Notes: a model not told the origin generated them from the sequence alone. 64,000 bases of DNA from Aeoliella mucimassa (GCF_007748035.1 NZ_CP036278.1:2046001-2110000); one strand, 5' to 3'; numbered from the stretch's first letter, positions 1-9,790 are shown. Made by a program: numbers and translations.

Positions 1-103
1 AGATGCAACGCCTCCTCGCTTCGGAAGGAAGCAGAGGAGGGCGTTTCTTAGAGTGGGAATACCTAATAGCATCGATAAGGGAGAAGATGGGGGTGATTAG
101 CTG

Positions 104-835
104 CTACTTCTCTTCCCATTTCGTATCGTCGGCACTTAGTTCTTTGATAGGGGTAAGCTCCATTTTACGGAACTCGACCTCAGAGCCTTCGGCTTGCACT
201 GCTATATGCCCTTTGCTGGCAGTGCATTTGTAGCCGTGGTTTACGAAGTCGCCGTTAACCCAGACTTTTACGTCGTCGCCGACGCATTCGATAATCATGG
301 TGTTCCATTCGCCGACTTTGTTTTCTGATCCGTCGGTCAGGTTGAGAATGCGGCGAGATTTGCCTTCGGTGATGCCCCATTTGTCTTTCGGGCCACGTCG
401 TTCGACCATGTTATCGACGGTGATATCTTCTACGATGCACCAGAAATCACCTGCATTCTCGTGCATCATCTGCACTTCGATTGACTGAGGAAACATATCG
501 TAAAGTGCCCGTGGTTTGGAAGCATGCACGAGCACCCCACAGTTTCCTGGCTTGCCGGCGAACCGGTATTCGACCTGGATCCGGTAGTTTTCGTGTTCTT
601 CATCGGTAATGAGATGACCACCAGGCGTGCCGAGACTCACAAGATTGCCGTCTCGCACTATAAATGGCCCTGTTGCATCGGAATCGTTGTCTAAAGCTGG
701 CACGTCAGCATGCCAGCCAGTTAGATCCTTGCTATTGAAGAGGGATACCGTATCTGTTTCCTCAGCATACGCAACAGACGCAGCTAGGATTAGCAAACAG
801 CAAACGGCAACCATGGATCGAAGAGCCCGTAGCAT
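104..835 (-). CDS. Secreted DUF1080 (3-keto-disaccharide hydrolase-like) protein
   Basis: 243 residues. Residues 1-24 form a signal peptide ending in VAYA. The rest is one DUF1080 domain, a concanavalin-like beta-sandwich that is abundant in planctomycetes. The typical landmarks are present: SLFNSKDLTGW near the start, a central YRFAGKPGNCGVLVHA strand pair, EVQMMHEN, and a late WVNGDFVNHG segment. Known members act on, or bind, sugars outside the cytoplasm; the substrate of this one cannot be read from the sequence. It stands alone, with nothing coding in the 100 bases to its left and a 730-base gap on its start side. The start is the Met directly before the hydrophobic segment. The family call is firm, the enzymatic role is inference. 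Confidence 0.9.
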   Translation of the reverse strand: MLRALRSMVAVCCLLILAASVAYAEETDTVSLFNSKDLTGWHADVPALDNDSDATGPFIVRDGNLVSLGTPGGHLITDEEHENYRIQVEYRFAGKPGNCGVLVHASKPRALYDMFPQSIEVQMMHENAGDFWCIVEDITVDNMVERRGPKDKWGITEGKSRRILNLTDGSENKVGEWNTMIIECVGDDVKVWVNGDFVNHGYKCTASKGHIAVQAEGSEVEFRKMELTPIKELSADDTKWEEK

Positions 836-1566
836 TTTAAAGCCTCGCGTTCAGGAGAAAGAGTGTCCAAGCACGGCCGGTATCATACCGCCGGGCTTTC
901 GGGGGATGCAAATCAACTATTCAGTTGTTGTTTGCCATATCTTGGCGTCTCGCTGGTCTGCGAGATCCAGAAGTTGAAGTTCGGGTAAGTAACGGCTGGC
1001 GCGACTCTTTCGGTCAGTATTCCAGAGTCGTCGGCTTAGTTCGTCTTATTCCTAGGGGGCCATAGTCGGAGCGGGGCGATTCGCCTAGCAACCAAACTTA
1101 TCTTCAGTAGCGGTATTCCAACCCCCTCTTTCTATAGAGGGGGATCTACGGGTGCGCAAAACTCTTGCTAGGTTCACGAAAGAGCGGGAGATTCTGTCAA
1201 CCTGCGCGTTACGAATGGGCTGAAATCGGTATTAGTTGGTAGAGCTTCTCCGACTTGTCTTGGAACGGGGAAAACCGATAAGGCTCGTGCTGATAGCCGC
1301 ATGTTTGTTGGTGCTTGGCGGCTTCTTGGGGGAGTGGCTATCCGCCAAGCTGCGGGTACGCGTCGAATCTTGTTTGGTTTGTCAGCTCGTGGATTCCGTT
1401 TTTGGCGTGCATATCTGGTGGGATTGCGCCTGGATTGGTACCGTTGTAGCAGGAACAAGTGGAATTGGATTCTTCGCTCGATAACTCTTCTGATGAATCG
1501 AGCCGAGCTGTGTTGTCTCTGCACCTCGAATCGCCTCGATGAACTAGGCATGATGGCCTATCGATC
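836..1566. other. Intergenic gap with one perfect hairpin
   Basis: This gap separates the DUF1080 gene from the matrixin gene. It holds an 8-bp perfect hairpin at 1122-1143. A short plus-strand frame (1236-1484, TTG start) encodes two hydrophobic stretches, but it has no recognisable family or ribosome-binding site, so I do not call it a gene. Nothing else is recognisable. Confidence 0.5.
1122..1143. terminator. Perfect 8-bp hairpin, possible terminator
   Basis: CCCCCTCT (1122-1129) and AGAGGGGG (1136-1143) pair perfectly around a six-base loop. No T-run follows on either strand. It could end transcription or fold in the leader of the downstream gene; no direct evidence decides. Confidence 0.35.
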
Positions 1567-3735
1567 ATGAATATACTGCGTGCTGTGCTACTGCTGACTC
1601 TGGGTTGTTGCTTGTTTGCAGGTAGCCGACTCGATGCTTACGACTTGGGAGGACGATGGACTCGTACCCAATCCGATGGCAACGGTATCGAACGAGGAGA
1701 TCCTGTCACGTTGCTCTGGAGTATTGTTCCAGATGGCAGTAGCTACGATCGATCAGACAACAGCGATCTCGTGCAGTTCATGGATAACCTGTGGAACGTG
1801 CCTACGGAGTCAAGAATAAACACTTTCACCGAGCGATCCTGGTTTGCACCGATTCAGGATGCCTACGACCAGTACTCTTATGTCTCGGGAATATCGATGG
1901 TCTACGTCGCCGAGCAGGACGAGCGTGGGCGGTCGACCGGTCAGTTCGGTGATATGCGGATTGGCGGCGAGGCATTCGATACCAACCCCAACGTGAATGT
2001 GCTTGCTGATAACACCTATCCCAACGGCGGCGACATGCGTATCGACACCACGCCTGGCGAGCAGGTTACTGGGTATGCGGCGTTTCGGAATCTCATTTCT
2101 CACGAAAGTGGGCACGGCGTTGGGCTCGGCCATACCGACCCTGTAGGTGCAGAGTCGATCATGGAAGGTGGATTGCAAACACATTTTTTTGGATTGCAGT
2201 TTGACGATGTCTATGGGGTTAACCGTCTCTACGGCGATCCGCGTGAAAAGAGCGGCGGCAACGATGGCTCTGCAACAGCTACCAGTCTAGGGCAGTTCGA
2301 ATTCTCAGGAGCCATTTCGTTGGGGACCGATGCAATCGACTCGGTGGTCGAGCAATTCGACGACGACTGGCTGGGAATCGACGGGGATACCGATCAAGAC
2401 TGGTTCACCTTCAATACCCTGAAGCCAGGGCTCGCCAATATTTCTATCACTCCTCTGGGCCCGTCTTACCATACTTCGGACCAAGGCGATTTCGATGCAA
2501 CGCAGCAGTCGGATTTAACGCTCGAAATCTACGGGCCGGGCGCTACGTTGATTACCACGATCAACAGCACCGGCTTGGGGGGAAGCGAATCTGCCGAGGG
2601 AGTTTCGCTTTCCGCTTTCGACGACTACTACGTAAGAGTCGTTGGCGATCAAGATGCGAATCAATTCTATCAACTGGATGTTGAAGTGGAGCTTGCCGAG
2701 GTAGTGGTCGAAATCAATCGTCGGACCGGGGCAGCGGCTATTAAGTCGGAATTGAACGAACGAGTCAGCATCTTTGCCTATGAGTTGGAGTCGCAAGTCA
2801 ATGCACTCGACCCTAGCGATGGAGCATGGAACAGCTTAACGGATCAGCAGGTGGGAGCTTTCAGTGAGACTTCCGCTACTGCTTCGATGTTGGCCGAACA
2901 AACCCAGTCGACGGGGCTTAATCTTGAGGCTAATGGTCAGGCCACCATCGGTAGTCCCTATAGTCCGACAATTACAGAACCCTTTGGTACTGCTCACGCC
3001 GACGAGTCGATGAGTTTCTCGTATACCATACGTGAGGGGCGAGAATTCAAGGACGTGCATGGCGTTGTCAATTTTGTAGGGGACCCACTTTTCAACAATG
3101 TGGTGCTTTCTGTAGATCCAGATACCGGGCTAGCTAAATTAACGAACGAGAGTAACACCACCATCCAATTCAACGGCTACTCGATTCAGTCGGAATCGGG
3201 ATCGTTGCTGGCCGATTCGTGGGAGAGCCTGGAAAAGCAAGGAATTGAGAACTGGGCAGAGTCCTTCACTACCAGCGAAACAGTCGCTGAATACGACAGT
3301 ACCATGCTTACTGAATTGGCTCCTTACGAAGTGTTGGAACTGGGGTACCTGTTTGATGTCGATGGGGTGCAAGATCTGACACTGAGTTTCGTGATGGAGA
3401 GTCGCCGCGTGAGCCACTCCGGTGATTTGTTGTTTGAAGAGGTTGTCTACGAACTGGCTAGTCTTCCCGGCGACTACAACTCGGATGGCATCGTTGATCT
3501 TGCTGACTACACCCTGTGGCGTGATAGCCTGGGGGCAACAGGGCTGAAGCTTGCTGCGGATGGAAATCGTGATTTCATAGTGGATGCTGCTGACTACGAC
3601 GTTTGGAAGTCGCAATTCGGCCAGGTTCTCGACAGCACTGGACCGTCTGAAGCACAGGTGCCGGAGCCGACGGGCGTTTGGCTGTTGCTAGGAATCGTCG
3701 GTTTAGCCAGCATTGCCTGTGCGCGTTCCCGATAG
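1567..3735 (+). CDS. Secreted matrixin-like zinc protease with dockerin-type repeat and PEP-CTERM tail
   Basis: 722 residues. A signal peptide covers about residues 1-24. The protease domain carries the metzincin zinc site HESGHGVGLGH, with His179, Glu180, His183 and His189, followed ten residues later by the Met-turn SIM (Met199), as in matrixins. A beta-rich middle section containing a pre-peptidase C-terminal-like stretch (about 245-380) follows. Near residue 635 come two dockerin-like calcium loops (GDYNSDGIVDLADY and DGNRDFIVDAADY). The tail is VPEP, a hydrophobic segment, then ARSR, a PEP-CTERM sorting signal. Together these indicate an exported, surface-sorted calcium- and zinc-dependent protease. 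Substrate unknown. The ATG start is immediately followed by the signal peptide. Confidence 0.88.
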   Translation: MNILRAVLLLTLGCCLFAGSRLDAYDLGGRWTRTQSDGNGIERGDPVTLLWSIVPDGSSYDRSDNSDLVQFMDNLWNVPTESRINTFTERSWFAPIQDAYDQYSYVSGISMVYVAEQDERGRSTGQFGDMRIGGEAFDTNPNVNVLADNTYPNGGDMRIDTTPGEQVTGYAAFRNLISHESGHGVGLGHTDPVGAESIMEGGLQTHFFGLQFDDVYGVNRLYGDPREKSGGNDGSATATSLGQFEFSGAISLGTDAIDSVVEQFDDDWLGIDGDTDQDWFTFNTLKPGLANISITPLGPSYHTSDQGDFDATQQSDLTLEIYGPGATLITTINSTGLGGSESAEGVSLSAFDDYYVRVVGDQDANQFYQLDVEVELAEVVVEINRRTGAAAIKSELNERVSIFAYELESQVNALDPSDGAWNSLTDQQVGAFSETSATASMLAEQTQSTGLNLEANGQATIGSPYSPTITEPFGTAHADESMSFSYTIREGREFKDVHGVVNFVGDPLFNNVVLSVDPDTGLAKLTNESNTTIQFNGYSIQSESGSLLADSWESLEKQGIENWAESFTTSETVAEYDSTMLTELAPYEVLELGYLFDVDGVQDLTLSFVMESRRVSHSGDLLFEEVVYELASLPGDYNSDGIVDLADYTLWRDSLGATGLKLAADGNRDFIVDAADYDVWKSQFGQVLDSTGPSEAQVPEPTGVWLLLGIVGLASIACARSR

Positions 3736-3766
3736 TCGTCAAAACACTTCTGGCAAGCAGCCACAG

Positions 3767-5899
3767 CTATGAGGGTGACTCCTGCAGTTGTTGCTCTTCC
3801 GCTTGAGGAGCCTGGGACGGGTGCTTCTTGAGGTCGAATTGATCAACTACCCGTTGCAGTTGCCGAGCTTGGGAGGCCAGAGTTTGGGCGGTACTCGTGA
3901 GTGATTCGGTTTGAGTTACATTCGCTTGGATGACTCGTTCCATGGAATTCACCGAGAGGTTCACCTGTTCGATCCCACCCGCTTGTTGCCGTGAAGCGAC
4001 CGCGATCTCCGAGATGATGTCGGTGACTCGTTTCACCGAGCTCACAATCTCATTCAAGGTGGTTCCCGATTGAGTCACCAGGACTGAACCGGTTTCAACC
4101 TTCGATACCGAGTTGTCAATCAGTTCCGTGATCTCGTTTGCAGCCCGGGCGCTGCGTTGCGCCAGGTTGCGAACTTCACCGGCTACCACAGCAAAGCCTC
4201 GGCCTTGTGCTCCAGCACGGGCTGCTTCTATCGAAGCATTCAGAGCAAGTAAGTTCGTTTGGAAGGCGATTTCGTCGATCGTGGAGATGATGGCAGCAAT
4301 TTTTCGAGACGACTGATTGATTTCCGACATGCCGTCTACCGCACGCTGGGTAATCAATCCTCCCCGCTCGGCTACGTCGCGAGATCCTAGCGATTGTTCA
4401 TTCGCTTGTTGGGCATTGTCGGCGTTCTGTTGAATAGTACTCGTCATCTCTTCGAGGCTGGCGGCAGTGCGTTTTAGGCTGTCGGCTTGGTCCTGGGCTC
4501 CGCTGGAAAGATCAGCAGTGGCTTTGGCTAGTTGCCGCGAGGCGGCCGCCACCGATTCGGCGATACCGTTTACCTCGAGCAACGATTTGGAAAACCAGCG
4601 AGAGATTGTCCAGCCAAGCAGGCTACTGATAAGGGCTCCACCTAGGAGAGAAACGATAGTGACCAACCAGATGTTCGACTCGGTTGACTTGGCGCTGTCG
4701 GTGATGCTTGAAGCGACTTCCGATTGGTCGATTTTTGCAGCCAGTGCCCACCGAAGTCCCAGGAAATCGATCGGTCCGTAAGCACTGATGGTTTCGATCC
4801 CGCGGTAATCGGTGATCTTCATCACTCCGGTTTCGCCTTGCAATGCACGGTCGACATCGGCCGTGTTAATCGAGCCTCTCTCGGGATCTTTGAACGACTG
4901 AACAAGATTGTGGAATTCAGAATCAAGGTGCGAGTTGCTCCGCATGCGGTGCTCAGAGCCAACCACAACGGTTTCGCCGGTTTCGCCGAGACCTTCACGA
5001 TTGCTGAAGATACCCACAATGCGATCGACCGGCATTTGAAACATTGCTACGCCGATCAGTTCAGAACCATCGTAGATAGGCGACGCAATGAAACTGGCTG
5101 GGGCTTCGTACGAGGGGGTGTACTGTTCGAAGTCGACGATCGCAAACTGGCCTTTTGGTAGCTTGCGTGCCAGGCGGAAACATTCGCCAAAATTAGTCTC
5201 CGCATACGGCCCATCCAACAGCGAAGTGGTGAAATCAAGTTCCTTAAACACCGAGTAAACGATGTCGCCCGTTTCGGCGTCGACTAGGAAAATATCGTAG
5301 TAGCCGAACTTCTCTAGATAGTCTCTCACAATTGGGTGGATGCGGCTGTGAAGCCGATCGTACTGCGTGCCATGCTCCGACTCATTCAATAAGTGCTTCG
5401 ACCCGAGTGGATTGCTGTTGTTACTGATATAGGCATGTTGCAATGCGATCGAGTCAGGATCCAACGGTTCAAGCAACTGAGTAGTATCGAGCGGCATGTC
5501 GGGATTCTGCTCTGCGTAGACCCGACTGAAGTCTCCGGTGTAGTAGCTTTGCAGTTGAGGGCCAAGCTCTTCAAGTCGCGTGTCGTCGATGCCCGCTTCA
5601 TGGCGGTAGGTCGCAAAACTAGTGCGGAACGACCGCATGGCGTGAACCACCATGCCGTCTTCTGCGAAGGTGATGACTTGATCGCGGATTTGAGCGAAGT
5701 AGTCCTCCACGTGCGACCGCTTCAGTGAGTATTGCGCGCGAAGCTTCGCCTGGGCGGTCGAGTAAAGCCCTTGGTTCACGTGGTCCTGGAGGTTATTCAG
5801 TCCACGACTTGAAATGGCACAGATCAATAACGATGCTGCCAGCACAGGCAGGATCCCGCACGCCAGGTAGCTGGCGATCATCTTGCTGCGAAACGTCAT
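3767..5899 (-). CDS. Methyl-accepting chemotaxis protein with Cache-type sensor
   Basis: 710 residues. TM1 lies at about 7-30, then a large extracytoplasmic sensor (31-405) of probable double-Cache type with the GYYDIFLVDAETGDIVYS strand, then TM2 at about 410-432. The cytoplasmic half is a methyl-accepting coiled coil whose hairpin tip EIAFQTNLLALNASIEAARAG (near residue 541) is the conserved CheA/CheW contact. The region after TM2 (GWTISRWFSKSLLEVNGIA) is a poor match to HAMP, so HAMP may be absent or divergent. The C-terminus is acidic and Gln-rich and lacks a CheR-docking pentapeptide. No che genes lie nearby, so it must work with components encoded elsewhere. The ligand is unknown. Confidence 0.93.
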   Translation of the reverse strand: MTFRSKMIASYLACGILPVLAASLLICAISSRGLNNLQDHVNQGLYSTAQAKLRAQYSLKRSHVEDYFAQIRDQVITFAEDGMVVHAMRSFRTSFATYRHEAGIDDTRLEELGPQLQSYYTGDFSRVYAEQNPDMPLDTTQLLEPLDPDSIALQHAYISNNSNPLGSKHLLNESEHGTQYDRLHSRIHPIVRDYLEKFGYYDIFLVDAETGDIVYSVFKELDFTTSLLDGPYAETNFGECFRLARKLPKGQFAIVDFEQYTPSYEAPASFIASPIYDGSELIGVAMFQMPVDRIVGIFSNREGLGETGETVVVGSEHRMRSNSHLDSEFHNLVQSFKDPERGSINTADVDRALQGETGVMKITDYRGIETISAYGPIDFLGLRWALAAKIDQSEVASSITDSAKSTESNIWLVTIVSLLGGALISSLLGWTISRWFSKSLLEVNGIAESVAAASRQLAKATADLSSGAQDQADSLKRTAASLEEMTSTIQQNADNAQQANEQSLGSRDVAERGGLITQRAVDGMSEINQSSRKIAAIISTIDEIAFQTNLLALNASIEAARAGAQGRGFAVVAGEVRNLAQRSARAANEITELIDNSVSKVETGSVLVTQSGTTLNEIVSSVKRVTDIISEIAVASRQQAGGIEQVNLSVNSMERVIQANVTQTESLTSTAQTLASQARQLQRVVDQFDLKKHPSQAPQAEEQQLQESPS

Positions 5900-6609
5900 T
5901 GTACTTAGCCTCTTCCACTTCTCTGGTTAGGGGGGACTCTCAGCCTGATCTGTTCACTCAGCGTGGAGCTCTCGATAAGGGCTCCACCGAACGCGCTATT
6001 CCAATTATCGAATTCCGTGAGCGCTACCGTGCTGTAGTTGGCAAACGCTGACGCTCGTTGCTGCGAATGGAAAATGTTCTCTAAAGGCTGGTACCTACCC
6101 CGCATTTGCCCGTCGACGGAGACCCCATATGGGGTGCCGGTGTCGAGTTAAATGCCAGCATTTGCCTGTGCGTTCTTTGTCTCAGATAGCACCGCAGGAC
6201 GATGGCGATCCACGCTTTGAGTTATGTACCTCAAGGGATGTATTCGTAAAACCACATCTCAAGGAATGCCATCGAAAACTCTAGCTACTGCACCCGATGC
6301 GCCGAGAGTACCATTTAGACAGGCTTGTTTTCTTTGGGAGCAACGCAGCGGCACACCGGTGTTACGAACTCGCTAAAGTGCAGGTGGTTACTGGTGTTTG
6401 TAGTCGGTGCTCTTATACTAGGTCGATCAAGAATCTCTTGTTGTGGGTTGCCAGGTTGTTCGAGCGGAGTAGCACTGATTGACTTTAAGGGCGAGCTTCA
6501 CGCATGATGAAGTGGACTGGAAGCGGCCTCGGTGTCTTCGAGAGTGTCTACGCGGATAGGTGTGGGGAGTCTGGTTTTGAGTCAGCCATCCGAGCAAGCA
6601 GTAATTTTC
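5900..6609. other. Intergenic region between divergent mcp and GT8 genes
   Basis: No supported gene. It contains the 14-bp palindrome at 6122-6135 and two copies of GCATTTGCC-N-GT flanking it (starting at 6101 and 6163). Short open frames at 6297-6507 and 6532-6609 lack family features. The region should hold promoters for both flanking genes. Confidence 0.5.
6122..6135. promoter_or_regulatory. 14-bp perfect palindrome, possible operator
   Basis: ACCCCATATGGGGT reads the same on both strands. It lies 223 bases upstream of the mcp start, inside a region flanked by near-direct GCATTTGCC repeats. Palindromes of this size often bind dimeric regulators; no regulator can be named. Confidence 0.35.
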
Positions 6610-7605
6610 ATGGATCCAGTGGTGGTGTTGGCCGCCGATGAAGCGTTTGCCATGCCGCTGGCGGTGACGGTTCGTTCGGCGCTGGAGAATCTGGCCGAGG
6701 GGCGTAAGCTTCAAATCTATGTGCTCGATGGAGGGATTCAGGAGTCGACGAAGCAACGCGTCGAGAGGTCCTGGCCAGCGGGTCGGTTTGTGTTGAACTG
6801 GCTTTCCGTCGATGAGCAGCTATTTGCCAAGCTTCCTGTGTGGGGGCATGTGAGTCAGGTCGCCTACTATCGACTGCTATTGCCGAAGTTACTGCCTGAG
6901 CATCTTTCGCGAGTGATCTTTCTGGATTGCGACCTGTTGGTTTGCGGCGATCTTTCTGAGCTTTGGCAGTGCGATCAGCGAGGGTTTCTCTGCTTGGCGG
7001 TACAGGATTGTGCTGCTCCCTACATCGATGCCATGCTGGCGATCGAGAACGCCGAGAACTGTTGTCCTCACCTTGGCTCGACGATGCCGATCGAAAACTA
7101 CCAGGAGCTAGGGCTCAATCCGCTGATGCCGTATTTCAACTCGGGCGTGATGGTCGTGGATGTCGATGGCTGGCGTCGTGAGTCGCTGTCGCAGCAGTTG
7201 TTGGATTGTCTCGAGGAGAATCGCTCCTATATACGCTGGTGGGATCAGTACGCGCTGAACGTGGTGCTGGCCGATCGTTGGGGGATGCTGGACCCTCGAT
7301 GGAACCAAGGAGCCAATGTGTACAACTTCAGTCGTTGGGATCGCAGCTATTACGATCGCGAAACCTATCTGCAGGTGCTTGAGCACCCTTTTATCATTCA
7401 TTTCACCACGAAGTTCAAACCTTGGAAGATCACCTGCATTCATCCCCGTCGAAAGCAGTTCTTTAAGGTACTGGATCGAACCGAGTGGTCAGGCTGGCGA
7501 CCCCCTAAGTTCGATAGCGCCCACTCGATGTTGGAGTTTCTGAAAACGCAGCAGCGACGGTTGCGATATGCCAGTCGACGATTCCTTTCTAGTTGGTCGC
7601 GTTGA
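6610..7605 (+). CDS. Family 8 glycosyltransferase
   Basis: 331 residues from the ATG at 6610, which begins MDPVVVLAADEAFAMPL, the usual first strand of GT8 enzymes; the in-frame ATG at 6532 would add 26 residues without family similarity. The metal and nucleotide-sugar binding D-x-D motif is FLDCDLLV (Asp106, Asp108). A conserved WWDQYALN helix and the family-typical late HFTTKFKPW motif are present. GT8 enzymes are retaining transferases that use UDP-sugars, as in lipopolysaccharide core synthesis or glycogenin. No sugar-polymer cluster is adjacent, so the acceptor is unknown. It is convergent with the next gene across a strong hairpin. Confidence 0.92.
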   Translation: MDPVVVLAADEAFAMPLAVTVRSALENLAEGRKLQIYVLDGGIQESTKQRVERSWPAGRFVLNWLSVDEQLFAKLPVWGHVSQVAYYRLLLPKLLPEHLSRVIFLDCDLLVCGDLSELWQCDQRGFLCLAVQDCAAPYIDAMLAIENAENCCPHLGSTMPIENYQELGLNPLMPYFNSGVMVVDVDGWRRESLSQQLLDCLEENRSYIRWWDQYALNVVLADRWGMLDPRWNQGANVYNFSRWDRSYYDRETYLQVLEHPFIIHFTTKFKPWKITCIHPRRKQFFKVLDRTEWSGWRPPKFDSAHSMLEFLKTQQRRLRYASRRFLSSWSR

Positions 7606-7627
7606 GTTGGTGTACTGCAATCAATGG

Positions 7628-7666
7628 CAACAGGCAGCCGTCTTGAGGGACGACTGCCTGCTGTTG
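7628..7666. terminator. Shared hairpin between convergent genes
   Basis: Left arm 7628-7642 and right arm 7649-7666 pair over about 16 bp, with small interruptions, around a six-base loop. It sits between the stop codons of the GT8 and PEP-CTERM genes, which point at each other, so it probably serves as a two-way terminator. Confidence 0.55.
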
Positions 7667-7691
7667 AAGTTCAAACTGAGGAGCAGTTAGT

Positions 7692-8903
7692 TTACTTGCG
7701 ACGGTAAACCATCAAACCACCTGCGAGTAGCAAGCCTGCGAGCGCGATGCTCGTTGGCTCCGGCACGATGGTGATAGTCGTCATGTCGGTGCTGGCGTCG
7801 TAGAACGCCTGGGCGTTCGGCGATGCGACAAACCAGCTCTCGTTCACTACACTGCGGTCGTCGCCGAGCAGGTAGATCTCGCCGCCGGTGAAGTGGAACA
7901 CCGCCGAGGTGTCGCTGCCCATCACCAGATTGCTGGCCGTGAGCGTTCCGCCCGACATGTTGTACTCATCACTATTGGCATCGCCGCCACGGCCGAGGTA
8001 AATGTCGTATCCATCGACCAGCACGTCGCCGCCGGTTTGGTTCACGATGCCTTGCCCCAGACCGTCGCCGATCCACAACTCGTTGCCGGTGATGGTGAGC
8101 GAACCACCATTGATTTCGAGCAAGCCGTCCTGAGCAGCACCAACAATGAACGCAGCGGTGCCCGAGGCCATGTTGGCGTTCAGCTCGCCGCCGTTGATGG
8201 TGACCGTGGGGGTGCCATCCTTCGTTTCGTCGCGACCAAGGATGAAGTACTGGAAGTCGTCGGCCGTGAACGAACCGCTGTCGATCAACAACTGCGAGTC
8301 GTTGTTCATGTACAGCCGACGATCGCTCGACGCGGTGGAGAAGCTCGCGGTACCGCCATCGACGTGGAACAAGTCGTCGCCGTTGCGGCCGATGAACTCG
8401 TTGGACCAGGTCGAATTGTAGTAACCGGTGAAATGGACGTTCAGCTCGCCGCCGGTCAGGTGGTAAGTACCTTTGACCCCGCCGCCGTCGCTCAGGAAGA
8501 AGCCGCGGTTAATCGTGGCGTCGACCGTGCCGGACGACTGATTGATCGCCCCGGTGCTGTTGGTACCGACGATGAAATAGTCGCCGTTGTGGGTCAGGGT
8601 GCCGGTGCTGTTCCAATTGATCGTGGCATCGCCGCCGTTGGCGTTCAGCAATCGTCCGTTGACCGTGAGGCTACCCGAACTGGTGAAATCGGACTGCGCG
8701 GCGCGGTCCCAGTTGCCGTTTCGCACGGGGGTGCCGATCTCGACCTCGATTTCTTCCGATCTGTCGGGGACCGCCAGGGAATCCCAGTTGTCAGCGGTAT
8801 CGTAGTCGGTGTCTACCGCACCGGTCCAGAAAACCGTCGCCTGAGCGGTGCTCAAGCAAAGGCTGGCTGCCAGCGTGAGCAGCCAGGTGAATTGTCGACG
8901 CAT
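7692..8903 (-). CDS. Secreted PEP-CTERM protein with repetitive beta-helix-like body
   Basis: 403 residues. A signal peptide (1-22) is followed by WTGAVDTDYDTADNWDSLAVPD, an opening typical of planctomycete autotransporter-like PEP-CTERM proteins. The body consists of irregular repeats rich in Gly, Asn, Thr and Ser (for example INGGELNANMASG, INGGSLTITGNELWIGDG, VNQTGGDVLVDG), a pattern that usually folds as a right-handed beta helix. It ends with VPEPTSIALAGLLLAGGL followed by VYRRK, a textbook PEP-CTERM tail for exosortase processing. Probably a cell-surface or matrix protein; no catalytic motif is visible. Confidence 0.85.
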   Translation of the reverse strand: MRRQFTWLLTLAASLCLSTAQATVFWTGAVDTDYDTADNWDSLAVPDRSEEIEVEIGTPVRNGNWDRAAQSDFTSSGSLTVNGRLLNANGGDATINWNSTGTLTHNGDYFIVGTNSTGAINQSSGTVDATINRGFFLSDGGGVKGTYHLTGGELNVHFTGYYNSTWSNEFIGRNGDDLFHVDGGTASFSTASSDRRLYMNNDSQLLIDSGSFTADDFQYFILGRDETKDGTPTVTINGGELNANMASGTAAFIVGAAQDGLLEINGGSLTITGNELWIGDGLGQGIVNQTGGDVLVDGYDIYLGRGGDANSDEYNMSGGTLTASNLVMGSDTSAVFHFTGGEIYLLGDDRSVVNESWFVASPNAQAFYDASTDMTTITIVPEPTSIALAGLLLAGGLMVYRRK

Positions 8904-9234
8904 TAGAAACTACTCCGGTTGTCGAATCGTGAAAGCAAATCAGTAGCAGTGCGGTTCACCCCAATGGCAAACCACGAGGGCAAGCTAACCGTGCAAACCC
9001 TCTACAAGGTCATACCAGGTAGGCTGGGATAGTAGCGCAAACAGTTGCGGTTTAACACTTTATTCACATTCAACGCCAAGCGGCTGACAGTCTGCTGTTT
9101 GCCCGCCAGGGAAGGGAGCTGGCCGTGCGTCGCCTGTCGAGGGGAATGCATCGCAAATTGAACTCGAAGCGCACGACCGATAGCATCCTCCCGCCCCGCT
9201 GGGAGGGATAGATTCCCACCGCTGGGCAAATAGA
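8904..9234. other. Upstream region of PEP-CTERM gene, running into a repeat
   Basis: No gene is supported. From about 9205 the motif ATAGATTCCCA begins to appear (near 9208 and 9230), leading into the dispersed repeat. The first 100 bases should hold the promoter of the minus-strand PEP-CTERM gene. Confidence 0.45.
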
Positions 9235-9790
9235 TTCCCAATTTACCCACCGATGGGAAAATTGAATCTGCACGCACTCTACAAAACCAGTGGTTTTCGC
9301 ACTGGAATAGATTCCCATTCCCAAGAACGCATCGAGTGGGAATCTATTTTCGCGGTGTGGCGTAGTCGCAAGTCGTTGGCAGGTAACAGGTTGCATCAAC
9401 ACCTCCACGGAAAGTGCCCAAAATAGATTCCCATAGGTGGGAAACTATTCTTGGGAGGATTCAGGATTCGGGGGGCAGGGGAGTTTGGGATTTATGATTT
9501 CTGAATGATGATTTCTGACTTACGGATGTCATTCTGAGGGAGCTTCCGGCGACTGAAGAATCTCGGCTTGCCACTTCGAGCGTGTTACCCACACGCGCAG
9601 CAACGAACGTCCACGCAGGCAACCCTTTGTCTGCGCGTCGCTAGTCGTTCGAGTTCAAAACAAGCATCACATCGCAATCACCTCCAATCACTAAAAAGCC
9701 AACAGCCAACAGCCGAGAGCTGATAGCCGAAAGCCACATCACCTGTCCATTAGAACACCATCAGTGGCCAAATTCCAGCGAAAAGTGGTC
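9235..9790 (+). repeat. Dispersed composite non-coding repeat, copy A
   Basis: Three blocks match copy B (22383-22900) in the same order and orientation. Block 1 is a 245-base core (9235-9479 against 22383-22627). Block 2 is about 48 bases (from 9527), beginning TGTCATTCTGAG and containing GAAGAATCTCGG. Block 3 is about 50 bases (from 9739), beginning CACCTGTCCATTAGA. The core contains two hairpins built from the same arm. One has AATAGATTCCCA at 9306-9317 pairing perfectly with 9337-9348 over a 19-base loop. The other has 9422-9433 pairing with 9438-9449 (one mismatch) over a four-base loop. A near-palindrome AAAACCAGTGGTTTT is at 9283-9297. No open frame or transposase is inside. Confidence 0.8.

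Noticed and set aside
1236-1484. Short hydrophobic plus-strand frame
   Set aside because: TTG start without ribosome-binding site, no family resemblance, and overlapping frames on both strands in a non-coding region.
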